The notes below the pieces were generated by a model. The model made no database searches. It worked only from the letters and a program-made list of their open reading frames with translations, and was not told where the DNA came from. 38,029 nt of DNA from Candidatus Rokuibacteriota bacterium. GTDB lineage: Bacteria; Methylomirabilota; Methylomirabilia; Rokubacteriales; CSP1-6. The translations under genes were made by a program, and so were the position numbers. Where the stretch lies: assembly GCA_003220595.1 (NCBI GenBank), contig QHSZ01000024.1, positions 1 through 38,029 of the forward strand, read 5' to 3'. Positions 25,724 to 34,260 of this stretch are shown piece after piece (the stretch's first letter is position 1; each line of letters opens with the position of its first letter).

Positions 25724-27070
25724 ATGCGAGACGCACGCCTCAGCCGGCGCACGTTCCTGGCAGGAGCCGTCGGCAGCTCGGCACTGTTCGCGCTCGCCGG
25801 CCCGGCCGCGCCCGCCGTGAAGAAGGGCACGAGCCTGCGGCTCTGGATCCTCAAGACGTACGTCGAGCCGACCAACAAGGCCATCGAGGCGAGTGCCTCG
25901 CGGTGGGCGCAGAAGCACGGCGCGACGGTCACCGTGGAGTACTTCACGTTCGAGGACATGCAGACGAAGTACGTCGCGGCGATCGAGAACAAGAACACGC
26001 CGGACGTCGGCCAGCTGGAGACGGGGGCTCCGGCGCGCTTCGCCGGGATGGGGCAGCTCCTCGACCTCACGGGCTTCGCCCGCCAGGTGGAGGGCGAGGT
26101 CGGCCGGGCGCCCGCCAACGTGGCGCCGGTGACGGTCATCGACGGCAAGACGTATGCCCTACCCTGGTACATCATGCCCGCGTTCTGGTACGTCTGGCGT
26201 GACGTGTTCGACAAGCACAAGGTCAAGCTGCCCAGCACGTTCGAGGACGCCAAGAAGGCGGCGGAGGCGCTCAACCGGCCGCCCGACTTCTACGGCCTGG
26301 GCCAGAGCTGGAACCGGACCGCGGACGGCTACGGCGTGATGCAGAGCCTCATGTACTCCCACGGCGTCGGCTGGACGACCAAGGACGGCAAGTACCAGTC
26401 GATCAAGACGCCGAAGATGCAGCAGGTCATGAAGTGGGCGACGGACATCTACAAGGAAGGCATCCAGCCCGCCGACACGCTGTCCTGGACCGGCTCGCAG
26501 AACAACGAGAACTTCATCGCGAAGAAGATCGCCCAGACCTCGAACGGCCCGAGCATCACCTTCGCGCTCGAGAACGCGCTGGCCAAGGCGGGGGACGCCA
26601 CGGAGCGCAAGAAGCGCGAGGAGGCGCTCGCCAACCATCAGGCACTCCCCCACCCCGGCGGGCCCGACGGGCGCCGGATGTGGGGGCTCGCGCTGAGCTT
26701 CGGCATCTTCAAGAACGCCCGGGACCCCGAGGCGGCGATGAGCCTCATCGCCCATCTCCTGTCACCCGAGGAGACGCTGGCCGTGATGCGGGAGTCCCAC
26801 GGGCAGTTCACGCCGGTGCTGGACAAGGCGCGCGCGGCGACGAAGGAGTACTTCGAGAAGAACGAGAACTACCGGACCTTCGGCCGGGCGGCCGAGTGGT
26901 TCGTGGGGACGGGCTGGCCCGGGCCCGTGACGGCGGCCGCGGCCGAGGTGCAGGCGAGCAACGTGCTCACCGACGCCCCGGCCAAGGTGATCATCGACAA
27001 GTGGTCGGCAGACCAAGCCATCGACTGGGCCGACAAGAAGATCAAAGAGATCTACGCGACACTCGGGTGA
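25724..27070 (+). CDS. Tat-exported ABC substrate-binding protein, family 1 (sugar type)
   Basis: A 448-aa extracellular solute-binding protein of the family-1 (MalE/UgpB) type. The N-terminus LSRRTFLAGAVGSSALFALAG is a twin-arginine signal, so it is exported folded, which is common for this family in these organisms. The mature part has the family segments FTFEDMQTKYVAAIENKNTPDVGQ, YALPWYIMPAFWYVWRDVF and PEAAMSLIAHLLSPEETLAVM. AGGAGG precedes the ATG by seven bases. Two MalF/MalG-type permeases follow with four-base overlaps. The family binds sugars, polyols and glycerol-3-phosphate, but also polyamines and other small solutes. Position next to N-heterocycle-type enzymes leaves the ligand open. 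Confidence 0.92.
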   Translation: MRDARLSRRTFLAGAVGSSALFALAGPAAPAVKKGTSLRLWILKTYVEPTNKAIEASASRWAQKHGATVTVEYFTFEDMQTKYVAAIENKNTPDVGQLETGAPARFAGMGQLLDLTGFARQVEGEVGRAPANVAPVTVIDGKTYALPWYIMPAFWYVWRDVFDKHKVKLPSTFEDAKKAAEALNRPPDFYGLGQSWNRTADGYGVMQSLMYSHGVGWTTKDGKYQSIKTPKMQQVMKWATDIYKEGIQPADTLSWTGSQNNENFIAKKIAQTSNGPSITFALENALAKAGDATERKKREEALANHQALPHPGGPDGRRMWGLALSFGIFKNARDPEAAMSLIAHLLSPEETLAVMRESHGQFTPVLDKARAATKEYFEKNENYRTFGRAAEWFVGTGWPGPVTAAAAEVQASNVLTDAPAKVIIDKWSADQAIDWADKKIKEIYATLG

Positions 27071-27954
27071 GGCCGGCGCGCGCGCGGGACAGCGGCACGG
27101 CGCTGCTCTTCCTGTCGCCGCTCTTCGTCCTCGTGGTCGGCCTCATCGTCTATCCGTTCTGCCGGGCGATCTGGCTGTCCTTCACGGACAAGCTCGTCGG
27201 CTACCCCGAGCGCTTCGTCGGTCTGCGGAACTACCTCTACCTCCTCCACGACGACGGCTTCCACGCGGTCGTCCGCAACAGCCTGGTCTTCACGGTCGCC
27301 TCCGTCGGTCTCAAAGTCCTCACGGGGCTGGCGATGGCGCTCGTCCTGAACGTCACCTGGCGATGGCGGAACTTCTTCCGCGGCCTTTTCCTGCTGCCCT
27401 GGATCACCTCCACCGTGATCATCGCCCTCACCTGGCGGTGGATGTTCGACTCCTTCCCGGGCCGCGGCTTCTTCAACAGCGTGCTGATGGACCTCGGGCT
27501 GCTCAGGAGCCCGATGGCCGTCATGGCGACCGCCGGGGGCGCCATGTTCGCCGTCGTCGTCGCCAACTGGTGGCGGGGCTTCCCGTTCTTCGGCGTGTCG
27601 TACCTCGCGGCGATGCAGAGCATCCCGCTGGAGCTCTACGAGGCGGCCTCGATCGACGGCGCGAGCATGTGGCGCCGGTTCTGGCACGTCACCCTGCCGG
27701 GGGTGAAGCACGTCGTGATCGTCACCGTGCTGCTCTCCTTCATCTGGACGATCAACGACTTCAACATCGTCTACGTGATGACCCGCGGCGGGCCGGGGAC
27801 GGCGACGCAGGTCTTCGCCACCTACTCCTACGAGGTGGCCTTCAATCAGCTGCGCTGGGCCCGCGGCGTGACGGTCTCGATCTTCCTCGTGCCTCTCCTG
27901 GTCGCCGGTATCGCGCTGCTCAGCCGCTACCTGCTGCGCCAGGAGAACGCATGA
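27067..27954 (+). CDS. ABC sugar-type permease, MalF/UgpA family
   Basis: A 295-aa inner-membrane permease with six hydrophobic segments. It starts with GTG overlapping the binding-protein stop (GTGA). The family features are FLSPLFVLVVGLIVYPFCRAIWLSF near the N-terminus and the ATPase-coupling EAA loop IPLELYEAASIDGASMWRRFWHVTLP. The region INDFNIVYVMTRGGPGTATQV is typical of UgpA/MalF-type proteins. Open frame extends far upstream inside the binding-protein gene, but that is a shadow reading frame. Confidence 0.94.
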   Translation: MRPARARDSGTALLFLSPLFVLVVGLIVYPFCRAIWLSFTDKLVGYPERFVGLRNYLYLLHDDGFHAVVRNSLVFTVASVGLKVLTGLAMALVLNVTWRWRNFFRGLFLLPWITSTVIIALTWRWMFDSFPGRGFFNSVLMDLGLLRSPMAVMATAGGAMFAVVVANWWRGFPFFGVSYLAAMQSIPLELYEAASIDGASMWRRFWHVTLPGVKHVVIVTVLLSFIWTINDFNIVYVMTRGGPGTATQVFATYSYEVAFNQLRWARGVTVSIFLVPLLVAGIALLSRYLLRQENA

Positions 27955-28772
27955 CGGCCGCGCGGGCCTTCGCCGTGGTCGGCCTCGTCGCCTTCGCGCT
28001 CGTGGTCCTGGTGCCGTTCTGGTGGATCGCGAACATGTCGTTCAAGACCTACGAGCAGGTCCAGTTCGCGACCAGCATCTATGTCCCGCGGCCGTTCACG
28101 TGGGCCAACTACACCGCGCTCTGGCTCGACACGCGCTTCCCCCTCTGGCTGCGCAACAGCCTGGTCACGGCGGTCGCGGTGACGGCGCTCACGACCGTCA
28201 TGGCGAGCCTCGGCGGCTACGCCATCGCGCGCCTGCGCTTCCCCGGCCGCGGGTTCGTCGCCAGCCTGATCCTGGTCCTCTACCTGGTGCCGCCCGCGCT
28301 GCTCTTCATCCCGCTCTACCGCGTGCTGGCCGAGCTGGGAGCGACGAACACCCTCGCGTCGCTGATCCTCTCGTACCCGACATTCACGGTGCCCTTCTGC
28401 ACGTGGCTGCTGATCGGCTTCTTCAAGGCGTTGCCGCACGAGCTCGAGGAGGCGGCGCTGGTCGACGGGGCGGGGCGCACGGCGGCGCTCGTCCGGGTGC
28501 TGCTGCCGCTGGCCGCGCCGGGGATCGTGGCCTCGGCCATCTTCGCCTTCACGCTCTCCTGGAACGAGTTCCTCTACGCGCTGGTCTTCATCCAGGACGA
28601 GACGGCGCTCACGGTGCCGGTGGGCCTGAACCTTCTGATCTACGGCGACGTGTTCTCCTGGGGCCAGCTGATGGCGGCCTCCGTCATCACGACGGTCCCC
28701 GTCGTCGCGCTCTACGTCTTCATCCAGCGCTGGATGGTGGAGGGCCTCGCCGCCGGCTCGGTCAAGGGTTGA
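27951..28772 (+). CDS. ABC sugar-type permease, MalG/UgpE family
   Basis: A 273-aa permease partner with six hydrophobic segments and the MalG-type features PFWWIANMSFKTYEQV, LGGYAIARLRFPGRG and LYLVPPALLFIPLYRVLAELG. The EAA loop is LPHELEEAALVDGAGRTAALVRVLLPLAAPG, and the ending QRWMVEGLAAGSVKG is diagnostic. The ATG overlaps the preceding stop (ATGA). Its last 11 bases overlap the end of the convergent dioxygenase gene. No MalK/UgpC-type ATPase follows. Confidence 0.94.
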   Translation: MTAARAFAVVGLVAFALVVLVPFWWIANMSFKTYEQVQFATSIYVPRPFTWANYTALWLDTRFPLWLRNSLVTAVAVTALTTVMASLGGYAIARLRFPGRGFVASLILVLYLVPPALLFIPLYRVLAELGATNTLASLILSYPTFTVPFCTWLLIGFFKALPHELEEAALVDGAGRTAALVRVLLPLAAPGIVASAIFAFTLSWNEFLYALVFIQDETALTVPVGLNLLIYGDVFSWGQLMAASVITTVPVVALYVFIQRWMVEGLAAGSVKG

Positions 28773-29640
28773 CCTCCGCGTGGCTCTGCAGCTCGTAGAT
28801 GGACGTGTAGCCGCGGCCGAAGTCGGGCGGGAGCGGCAGCTCGCCGGCGGTCCGGCGCACGGCGCGCGGCGCCTTCCCCCGCACCAGCGCGCCGAAGAGC
28901 GGCGAGCCGGTCGCGTCGGGCACCAGCTGCACGGCGTCGGCGGCGCTATAGGCGTTGATCAGGAGCCGCCGCTCGGTCGCCGAGGCGTTCGGCGCCGACC
29001 AGTGCACGAGCCGGTAGTGATGGATGGTGATGCCGCCGGCCGGCATGGCCAGCAGGCGGGCGGCGCGCACATCGAGCCGCTCGATGTCCTCGCGGCGCAT
29101 GCAGCCCACGAACCGGTCCTCGCCGTCGAAGTGGGTGTGGATCGGCCCGCGGTGGCTGCCGGGCAGGACGCTCAGCGCCCCGTTCTCCGCGGTCGCGTCG
29201 TCGAGCAGCAGACCGACGGCCAGGACATCGTCGTTGGAGTGGGGGTAGAAGGCGGCGTCCTGATGGAACTCGACGGGCGCGCCGATGCGGCTGCTCTTGA
29301 GGTTCAGCTTGCTGTGGTTGAACTTGATCGCGGGACCGATCAGCTCGGTGACGATGTCCGGGATGGGCGATTCGAACGCCACCCAGCGGTAGAGCGGATC
29401 GTGGTCCGCCGGGTTCTTGATCCGGCGCAGGACGGGAGCGTCCGCGGTGTGGCGCGGATCCAGGTCGAAGACGCCGTCGCCGCGCGAGAGCCGGCGCGAG
29501 CGCTCGACGAAGGCGTCCGTCACCCGGCGCAGCGCCTGCACGTCCGCCATGTCGATCACGCGCGGCAGGACGAGATAGCCGTCCGCGTGATAGCCGGCAA
29601 GCTGCTCCTCGGTGAGATACCGTCCCGTGGTCGTCGCCAT
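28762..29640 (-). CDS. phytanoyl-CoA dioxygenase (PhyH) family 2-oxoglutarate/Fe(II) oxygenase
   Basis: A 292-aa non-heme iron oxygenase of the PhyH family. The iron-binding His126 and Asp128 are in VEFHQDAAFYPHSN, the distal ligand is His213 in HHYRLVHWSAPNAS, and the 2-oxoglutarate-binding arginine is Arg224 or Arg225 in ERRLLINAY. The N-terminal helix begins TEEQLAGYHADGYLVLPRVI, as in the family. PhyH proteins hydroxylate many substrates, including acyl-CoAs, betaines, ectoine and phosphonates. The gene ends within the sugar-type permease and is divergent from the Mo-hydroxylase gene (56 bases between starts), so it may act on the imported solute or on a heterocycle ring substituent. No clear Shine-Dalgarno is visible. 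Confidence 0.88.
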   Translation of the reverse strand: MATTTGRYLTEEQLAGYHADGYLVLPRVIDMADVQALRRVTDAFVERSRRLSRGDGVFDLDPRHTADAPVLRRIKNPADHDPLYRWVAFESPIPDIVTELIGPAIKFNHSKLNLKSSRIGAPVEFHQDAAFYPHSNDDVLAVGLLLDDATAENGALSVLPGSHRGPIHTHFDGEDRFVGCMRREDIERLDVRAARLLAMPAGGITIHHYRLVHWSAPNASATERRLLINAYSAADAVQLVPDATGSPLFGALVRGKAPRAVRRTAGELPLPPDFGRGYTSIYELQSHAEVNP

Positions 29641-29679
29641 GCCCCGATCATATCAGCGAACTCCCGCGGCGTCCGCGCA

Positions 29680-29688
29680 TGCTAGTAT
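29680..29688 (+). promoter_or_regulatory. extended -10 element for the Mo-hydroxylase gene
   Basis: TGCTAGTAT is an extended -10 (TGn plus TAGTAT, four of six matches). The GTG at 29697 follows eight bases after the hexamer, fitting a leaderless message. The ATG at 29679 overlaps this promoter element and so would not be transcribed from it. Confidence 0.4.
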
Positions 29689-29696
29689 CGGCCACC

Positions 29697-32084
29697 GTGT
29701 CCGGCTTCGGGGCTCGTATTCCCCGCAACGAGGACCCGCGGCTGCTGCGCGGGCTCGGCTGCTACGTCGACGACGTGAACCCCCCGGGCTTGCTGCACGG
29801 CGCGGTGCTCAGGAGCGCGCACGCCCACGCGCGGCTCGTGGCGGTCGACGCCTCGCGCGCCCGGGCCCTGCCGGGCGTGGCGTTGGTGCTGACGGGCGCC
29901 GACCTCGGTCCGGTCAACCAACCGACGCCCCTGCTGATCCCCCACCCGGCGTTGACCCACCCGCGGACGGCGCGCCCGCTGGCCGTGGACGAGGTCCGCT
30001 ACGTCGGCGAGCCCGTGGCACTCGTCGTCGCCAAGGATCGCTACGCGGCCGAGGACGCGCTGGACGCCATCGACGTGACGTGGGAGCCGCTGCCCGCCGT
30101 GGCGAGCCTGGAGGCGGCGCTGGCCGACGGAGCCCCACGCGTGCACGCGGACGTGCCCGGCAACCGTGCCGGCCGCCTGGCCCAGCGCACGGGCGACCCC
30201 GACGCCGCCTTCGCCCGGCCCACCCGCGTGCTGCGCGAGCAGCTCTGGATCGAGCGGAGCTGCGGCTGCCCGCTCGAGGGCCGGGGCGTGGTCGCCGACT
30301 TCGACGCCCGCACGCGGAGGCTCCGTGTCTGGGACTCGACCCAGGCGCCGCTGCCCATCAAGAATGGGCTGGCCCGGATCTTCGGCCTGCCGGAGTTCAA
30401 CGTGGAGGTCGTCGCGCCCGACGTGGGCGGAGGCTTTGGCACCAAGATCATGCTCTTCTACCCGGAGGAGATCCTGGTGCCGTACGCGGCGATCCGCCTC
30501 GGCCGGCCGGTCAAGTGGACGGAGGACCGGCGCGAGCACCTGATCGCCGCCAACCAGGAACGCGGCCAGCGCCACGACGTCGAGGTCGCCGTCGACGGCG
30601 ACGGACGGATCCTCGCGCTGCGCGACCGCTTCGTCCACGACGCCGGCGCCTATACACCGTATGGCCTCGTCGTCCCCCTCATCACGTCGACGCAGCTCCC
30701 CGGGCCTTACCGGCTCCGTAACTACGCGGTCGAGTTCGAGGCGGTCTACACCAACACGGCGGTGGTCACGCCCTACCGCGGCGCCGGCCGGCCGCACGGC
30801 GCCTTCGTCATGGAGCGGGTCATCAGCCTCATCGCCCGGGAACTGAGGCTCGAGCCGGTCGAGGTGCGACGCCGTAACCTGATCCAGCCTCACGAGATGC
30901 CCTGGGATGTCGGCCTCACGTTCCAGGACGGTGGCCCGACGCGCTACGACAGCGGTGACTACCCGCGCGGGCTCGAGCTGGCGCTCGAGCGGATCGGCTA
31001 CGCGGCCTTCCGCAAGCGGCAGGCCGAGGCGCACCGCGACGGTCGCCACCTCGGTCTCGGCGTCGCGTGTTACGTCGAAGGGACGGGGATCGGCCCGTAC
31101 GAGGGCGCCCACGTGCGGGTCGAGCCGAGCGGTCACGTCTTCGTCGCCACCGGCGTCACGACCCAGGGCCAGGGCCACCCGACGACCTTCGCCCAGATCG
31201 CCGCCGCGGTCCTCGGCTGCGATCCGGCCGCCGTCACGGTCGTCACCGGCGACACCAGCCGCTTCAACTGGGGCGCGGGGACCTTCGCGAGCCGCGCGCT
31301 GGTGACGAGCGGCAACGCGGTGGCGGCCGCGGCGCGGAAGGTGCGGGACAAGGCGCTGAGGCTGGCCGCCGAGCTCCTGGAGGTGGCGCCCGAGGATCTC
31401 GAGCTGGCCGACGGCGTCGCGCGGGTCCGCGGCGCGCCCGACCGGGCGTTGACGCTGGGGGCGCTGGCGACGGTCGCGAACCCGATCCGCTACGCCTACG
31501 GCAACGAGACGGCCGAGGCCGCGCTCCGGCTCGTCAAGCCGCGAGCGGGCGCCGTGCTCGGGCCCGGCGAGGAGCCCGGGCTGGAAGCGCGCGGCTACTA
31601 CGCGCCGCCCCAGGCCACGTTCGCCAGCGGCTGCCATGCCGCCATCGTGGAGGTCGACCCACCCACCGGCGATCTCCGGATCCTCCGCTACGTGGTCCAG
31701 CACGACTGCGGCACATTGATCAATCCGACCATCGTGGAGGGACAGATCTACGGCGGGGTAGCCCAGGGCATCGGCGGGGCGTTCTACGAGCGGATCGTCT
31801 ACGACGCGACCGGTCAGCCGCTCACCACCAGCTTCATGGACTTCCTGATGCCCACCGCGATGGAGGTGCCGGAGATCGAGATCGTCCACACCGAGACGCC
31901 CTCACCGCTCAACCCTCTCGGCGTGAAGGGGGTCGGGGAGGCGGGAGCGATCCCGGTCCCGGCGCTGATCGCCGAGGCCGTCGACGACGCCCTCGCGCCC
32001 TTCGGCGTCCGCGTGCGCGAAATGCCGCTGAGCCCGGCTCGGATCACCGAGCTGATCGGCGCGGCTGGCGCGGCGGGCCGCTGA
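29697..32084 (+). CDS. xanthine dehydrogenase / CoxL-family molybdenum hydroxylase large subunit
   Basis: A 795-aa molybdopterin-binding subunit of the xanthine oxidase / carbon-monoxide dehydrogenase family. These enzymes hydroxylate ring or aldehyde carbons with water-derived oxygen. The N-terminal a/b hammerhead domain starts SGFGARIPRNEDPRLLRG and includes VRYVGEPVALVVA. The Mo-binding domains contain APDVGGGFGTK (about 240-250), PYRGAGR (359-365), GVTTQGQGHPTTFAQIAA and the active-site glutamate in VGEAGAIPVP (Glu748). PYRGAGR matches the form-II CoxL motif (AYRGAGR), not the CO-specific AYRCSFR, so CO oxidation is unlikely. The start is set at GTG 29697, not ATG 29679: the latter lies in the -10, and relatives begin at this point. 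The iron-sulfur and FAD subunits are not encoded nearby. The ring-opening amidohydrolase follows after 24 bases. Confidence 0.92.
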   Translation: MSGFGARIPRNEDPRLLRGLGCYVDDVNPPGLLHGAVLRSAHAHARLVAVDASRARALPGVALVLTGADLGPVNQPTPLLIPHPALTHPRTARPLAVDEVRYVGEPVALVVAKDRYAAEDALDAIDVTWEPLPAVASLEAALADGAPRVHADVPGNRAGRLAQRTGDPDAAFARPTRVLREQLWIERSCGCPLEGRGVVADFDARTRRLRVWDSTQAPLPIKNGLARIFGLPEFNVEVVAPDVGGGFGTKIMLFYPEEILVPYAAIRLGRPVKWTEDRREHLIAANQERGQRHDVEVAVDGDGRILALRDRFVHDAGAYTPYGLVVPLITSTQLPGPYRLRNYAVEFEAVYTNTAVVTPYRGAGRPHGAFVMERVISLIARELRLEPVEVRRRNLIQPHEMPWDVGLTFQDGGPTRYDSGDYPRGLELALERIGYAAFRKRQAEAHRDGRHLGLGVACYVEGTGIGPYEGAHVRVEPSGHVFVATGVTTQGQGHPTTFAQIAAAVLGCDPAAVTVVTGDTSRFNWGAGTFASRALVTSGNAVAAAARKVRDKALRLAAELLEVAPEDLELADGVARVRGAPDRALTLGALATVANPIRYAYGNETAEAALRLVKPRAGAVLGPGEEPGLEARGYYAPPQATFASGCHAAIVEVDPPTGDLRILRYVVQHDCGTLINPTIVEGQIYGGVAQGIGGAFYERIVYDATGQPLTTSFMDFLMPTAMEVPEIEIVHTETPSPLNPLGVKGVGEAGAIPVPALIAEAVDDALAPFGVRVREMPLSPARITELIGAAGAAGR

Positions 32085-32108
32085 GGGCGCTCACGGAGGA
32101 CAGCGACT

Positions 32109-33209
32109 ATGCATGCGCAAGCCTTCAAGGTAGGGATGCGGGCTCCCGACGACGTGAGCGCGGCTGCCGAGCTGCTGGATCGGAACGCGTTCCAGGCCGA
32201 TCACGTCGTGGCCGTTCTGGGCAAGACCGAGGGCAACGGGGCCGTCAACGACTACACTCGGGCGCTGGCCACGCTCTCGTTTCAGCACCTCCTGGCCAAG
32301 CGGGGGAGCCGGTCGCTGGAGGCCATCGCCCGGCGGGTGCCCATCATCTGGTCGGGCGGCACGGAAGGCCTCATGAGCCCCCACGCGACGATCTTCACCC
32401 GTGAACCCGACCGCGGGAGGCCGACCGGCCAGAAGCGCTTCGCGGTCGGCACCGCCTACACGCGCGACCTGCTCCCCGAGGAGTTCGGGATCGCGGTCCA
32501 CGCCCAGGTGGCCGCCGAGGGCGTCCGGGCGGCGATCAAGGACGCCGGGATCGCGTCGGCCGAGGACCTGCACTTCATCCAGATCAAGACGGGCGCGCTC
32601 ACCACGGAACGCATCGCCCAGGCGCGGAGCCGGGGCCGGCCGGTGGTGACGACGGACACCTACAAGTCGATGGCCTACGCGCGCGCGGTGGCCGCCCTCG
32701 GCATCGGCGTGGCGACCGGCGAGATCGCCGCGCACACGGTCGTCGACGACGTCATCGGGCGCGATTTCTCGATCGCCTCCAACGTCGCCTCGACGTCGTC
32801 GGGCGTCGAGCTGATGAACTGCGAGGTCATCGTCCTCGGCAACTCGGCCGCGTCCACCAGCGATCTCGTCATCGCTCACGCCGTCATGCGCGACGCCATC
32901 GATGCCGTGGCCGTGCGCGAGGCGCTCCGCCGGGCCGGGCTGGCCGTCGAGTGCGAGCTGGCCGAGCGCGACCGCGAGCGGCTCGTCAACGTCTTCGCCA
33001 AGTGCGAGCCGGACCCATCGGGCGCCACGCGCGGCCGGCGCCACGTGATGTTCGAGGACGGCGACATCAACTACACCCGCCACATCCGGGGGGTCGTCAA
33101 CGCCGTCATCGCCGCGGTGACCGGCGACACCATGTGCTACGTGTCGGCCGGCGCCGAGCACCAGGGACCGCCCGGCGGGGGAGTGGTCGCGGTTCTGGCT
33201 CGCGCCTGA
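32109..33209 (+). CDS. ring-opening amidohydrolase (barbiturase / cyanuric acid hydrolase family)
   Basis: A 366-aa member of the barbiturase/AtzD family, which hydrolytically opens six-membered cyclic amides (barbiturate to ureidomalonate, cyanurate to carboxybiuret). The fold is three repeated units around one active site, each giving a Lys and a Ser. All three pairs are visible: Lys39 in VLGKTEGNG with Ser82 in IIWSGGTEGLMSPHATIF; Lys160 in IQIKTGAL with Ser230/Ser231 in ASTSSGVEL; Lys298 in FAKCEP with Ser346 in YVSAGAEHQGPPGG. The length is normal. GGAGGA lies before the ATG and the Mo-hydroxylase stop is 24 bases upstream. With an oxidising partner, a barbiturase-like role in oxidative pyrimidine breakdown is more likely than cyanurate hydrolysis, but specificity cannot be read from sequence. 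Confidence 0.92.
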   Translation: MHAQAFKVGMRAPDDVSAAAELLDRNAFQADHVVAVLGKTEGNGAVNDYTRALATLSFQHLLAKRGSRSLEAIARRVPIIWSGGTEGLMSPHATIFTREPDRGRPTGQKRFAVGTAYTRDLLPEEFGIAVHAQVAAEGVRAAIKDAGIASAEDLHFIQIKTGALTTERIAQARSRGRPVVTTDTYKSMAYARAVAALGIGVATGEIAAHTVVDDVIGRDFSIASNVASTSSGVELMNCEVIVLGNSAASTSDLVIAHAVMRDAIDAVAVREALRRAGLAVECELAERDRERLVNVFAKCEPDPSGATRGRRHVMFEDGDINYTRHIRGVVNAVIAAVTGDTMCYVSAGAEHQGPPGGGVVAVLARA

Positions 33210-33215
33210 TTACGG

Positions 33216-34244
33216 TCACGCCGAGATCATCTTCTTCTCGACGCCGACGCCGGCGGCGAGCGCGCGCTCGTACTCGAGGGGTACCGTCGCCGAATCTTGT
33301 AAGGCGATCCCCGTGGAGTCGAAGACGGTGATCTGCGAGGCCGACGTCCGGCCCGGCTTGCGCCCCACGATCACCTCGCCGATCTCGCCCGCGATATCGC
33401 CCTCGGTGATGAGACCCTGCGTGAGCGGCACGTTGATCTCGCCGTCCGTCCGGCACTGGCGGATGTCGTCGACGAAGATGCGGGCGCCCTGGAGGATCCG
33501 CGGATCGAGCTCCTGGTCGCCGCCCTTGTCGGCGCCCAGCGCGGCGATATGCGTTCCCGGCTCGATCCAGTCGGCCATGACGATGGGGCCGCGGGCCGGC
33601 GTCACCGTCACCACCACGTCGACGCCCCGCACGACGGCCTCGAGGTCGAGCGAGGCACGGATCTCGAAGCCGGGGTACTTCGGTTGCTGTGACGCCACGA
33701 ACTGGTCGAGCGTCGCCCGCGAGCGGCTCCAGACGCGCACGTCCTTCCACGCAAAGACCTCGTTGCAGGTCGCCAGCGCGCCTTCGGCCATGTGGCCGGC
33801 GCCGACGATCGCGAGCGTCGTCGAGTCGGGGCGCGCCATCCACTTGGCGGACACGGCGGCGGCGGCGCCCGTGCGCATGACGGTGTGATAGCTGCCGTCA
33901 CAGATCGCGAGCGGGAAGCCGGTCTCCGGGTGGGTGTAGATGAGAATCGAGAAGACGGTCGGCAGGTCGAAGCGCGCCCGGTTCTGCTCGCGGATCGAGA
34001 CCCACTTGCAGGCGGCCGCCTCGGGCTCCTCGATATAGGAGGGCATCGCCTCCCACTCGCCCGGGTACTTGGCGAGCACGATGTGCCCTTTCGGCTCCAT
34101 CACGAAGCGGCCCTCGCCGTGCATCCGGTAGGCCTGCTCGACGCACGCGAGGTACTCGGCCGGGGTGAGGAGCCCCATCATGTCGGTGCGGCTCAGGATC
34201 AACGTCTTCCGATTTCGCCAGCTCGCCGCGTGATTCGCCATCAC
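33216..34244 (-). CDS. ornithine cyclodeaminase / mu-crystallin family protein
   Basis: A 342-aa NAD(P)-dependent protein of the ornithine cyclodeaminase family, which includes cyclodeaminases, ketimine reductases and alanine dehydrogenases. It has the substrate-binding region with Lys80 (ACKWVSIREQN) and Arg124 in VMRTGAAAAVSAKWMA. The Rossmann motif is IVGAGHMAEGALA (147-159), followed by VRVWSRSR. The catalytic-loop region near GTHIAALGADKGGDQELD matches the family, with Asp present in GADKGGDQELD as in cyclodeaminases. The C-terminus has VFDSTGIALQDSATV. The start could be Met1 (34244) or Met2 (34241). It is 16 bases downstream of the hydantoinase gene and convergent with the amidohydrolase (six-base gap). 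Possible roles are imine reduction or deamination of an amino-acid-like breakdown product. Confidence 0.87.
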   Translation of the reverse strand: MMANHAASWRNRKTLILSRTDMMGLLTPAEYLACVEQAYRMHGEGRFVMEPKGHIVLAKYPGEWEAMPSYIEEPEAAACKWVSIREQNRARFDLPTVFSILIYTHPETGFPLAICDGSYHTVMRTGAAAAVSAKWMARPDSTTLAIVGAGHMAEGALATCNEVFAWKDVRVWSRSRATLDQFVASQQPKYPGFEIRASLDLEAVVRGVDVVVTVTPARGPIVMADWIEPGTHIAALGADKGGDQELDPRILQGARIFVDDIRQCRTDGEINVPLTQGLITEGDIAGEIGEVIVGRKPGRTSASQITVFDSTGIALQDSATVPLEYERALAAGVGVEKKMISA

Positions 34245-34260
34245 GTCCCTCCCCCGCGGA

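Noticed and set aside
29682-31889. A 735-codon open frame on the minus strand opposite the Mo-hydroxylase gene
   Set aside because: The plus-strand frame has the full family motif set. The antisense product is a low-complexity Asp/Arg/Gly/His mixture, the usual shadow of high-GC coding DNA.
29697-32084. Carbon monoxide dehydrogenase (form I CoxL)
   Set aside because: The AYRCSFR active-site motif is replaced by PYRGAGR, and the CoxM/CoxS genes are missing.
32109-33209. Firm assignment as cyanuric acid hydrolase (atzD)
   Set aside because: Barbiturase and cyanurate hydrolase share the catalytic framework. No other triazine gene is present, so substrate is left open.
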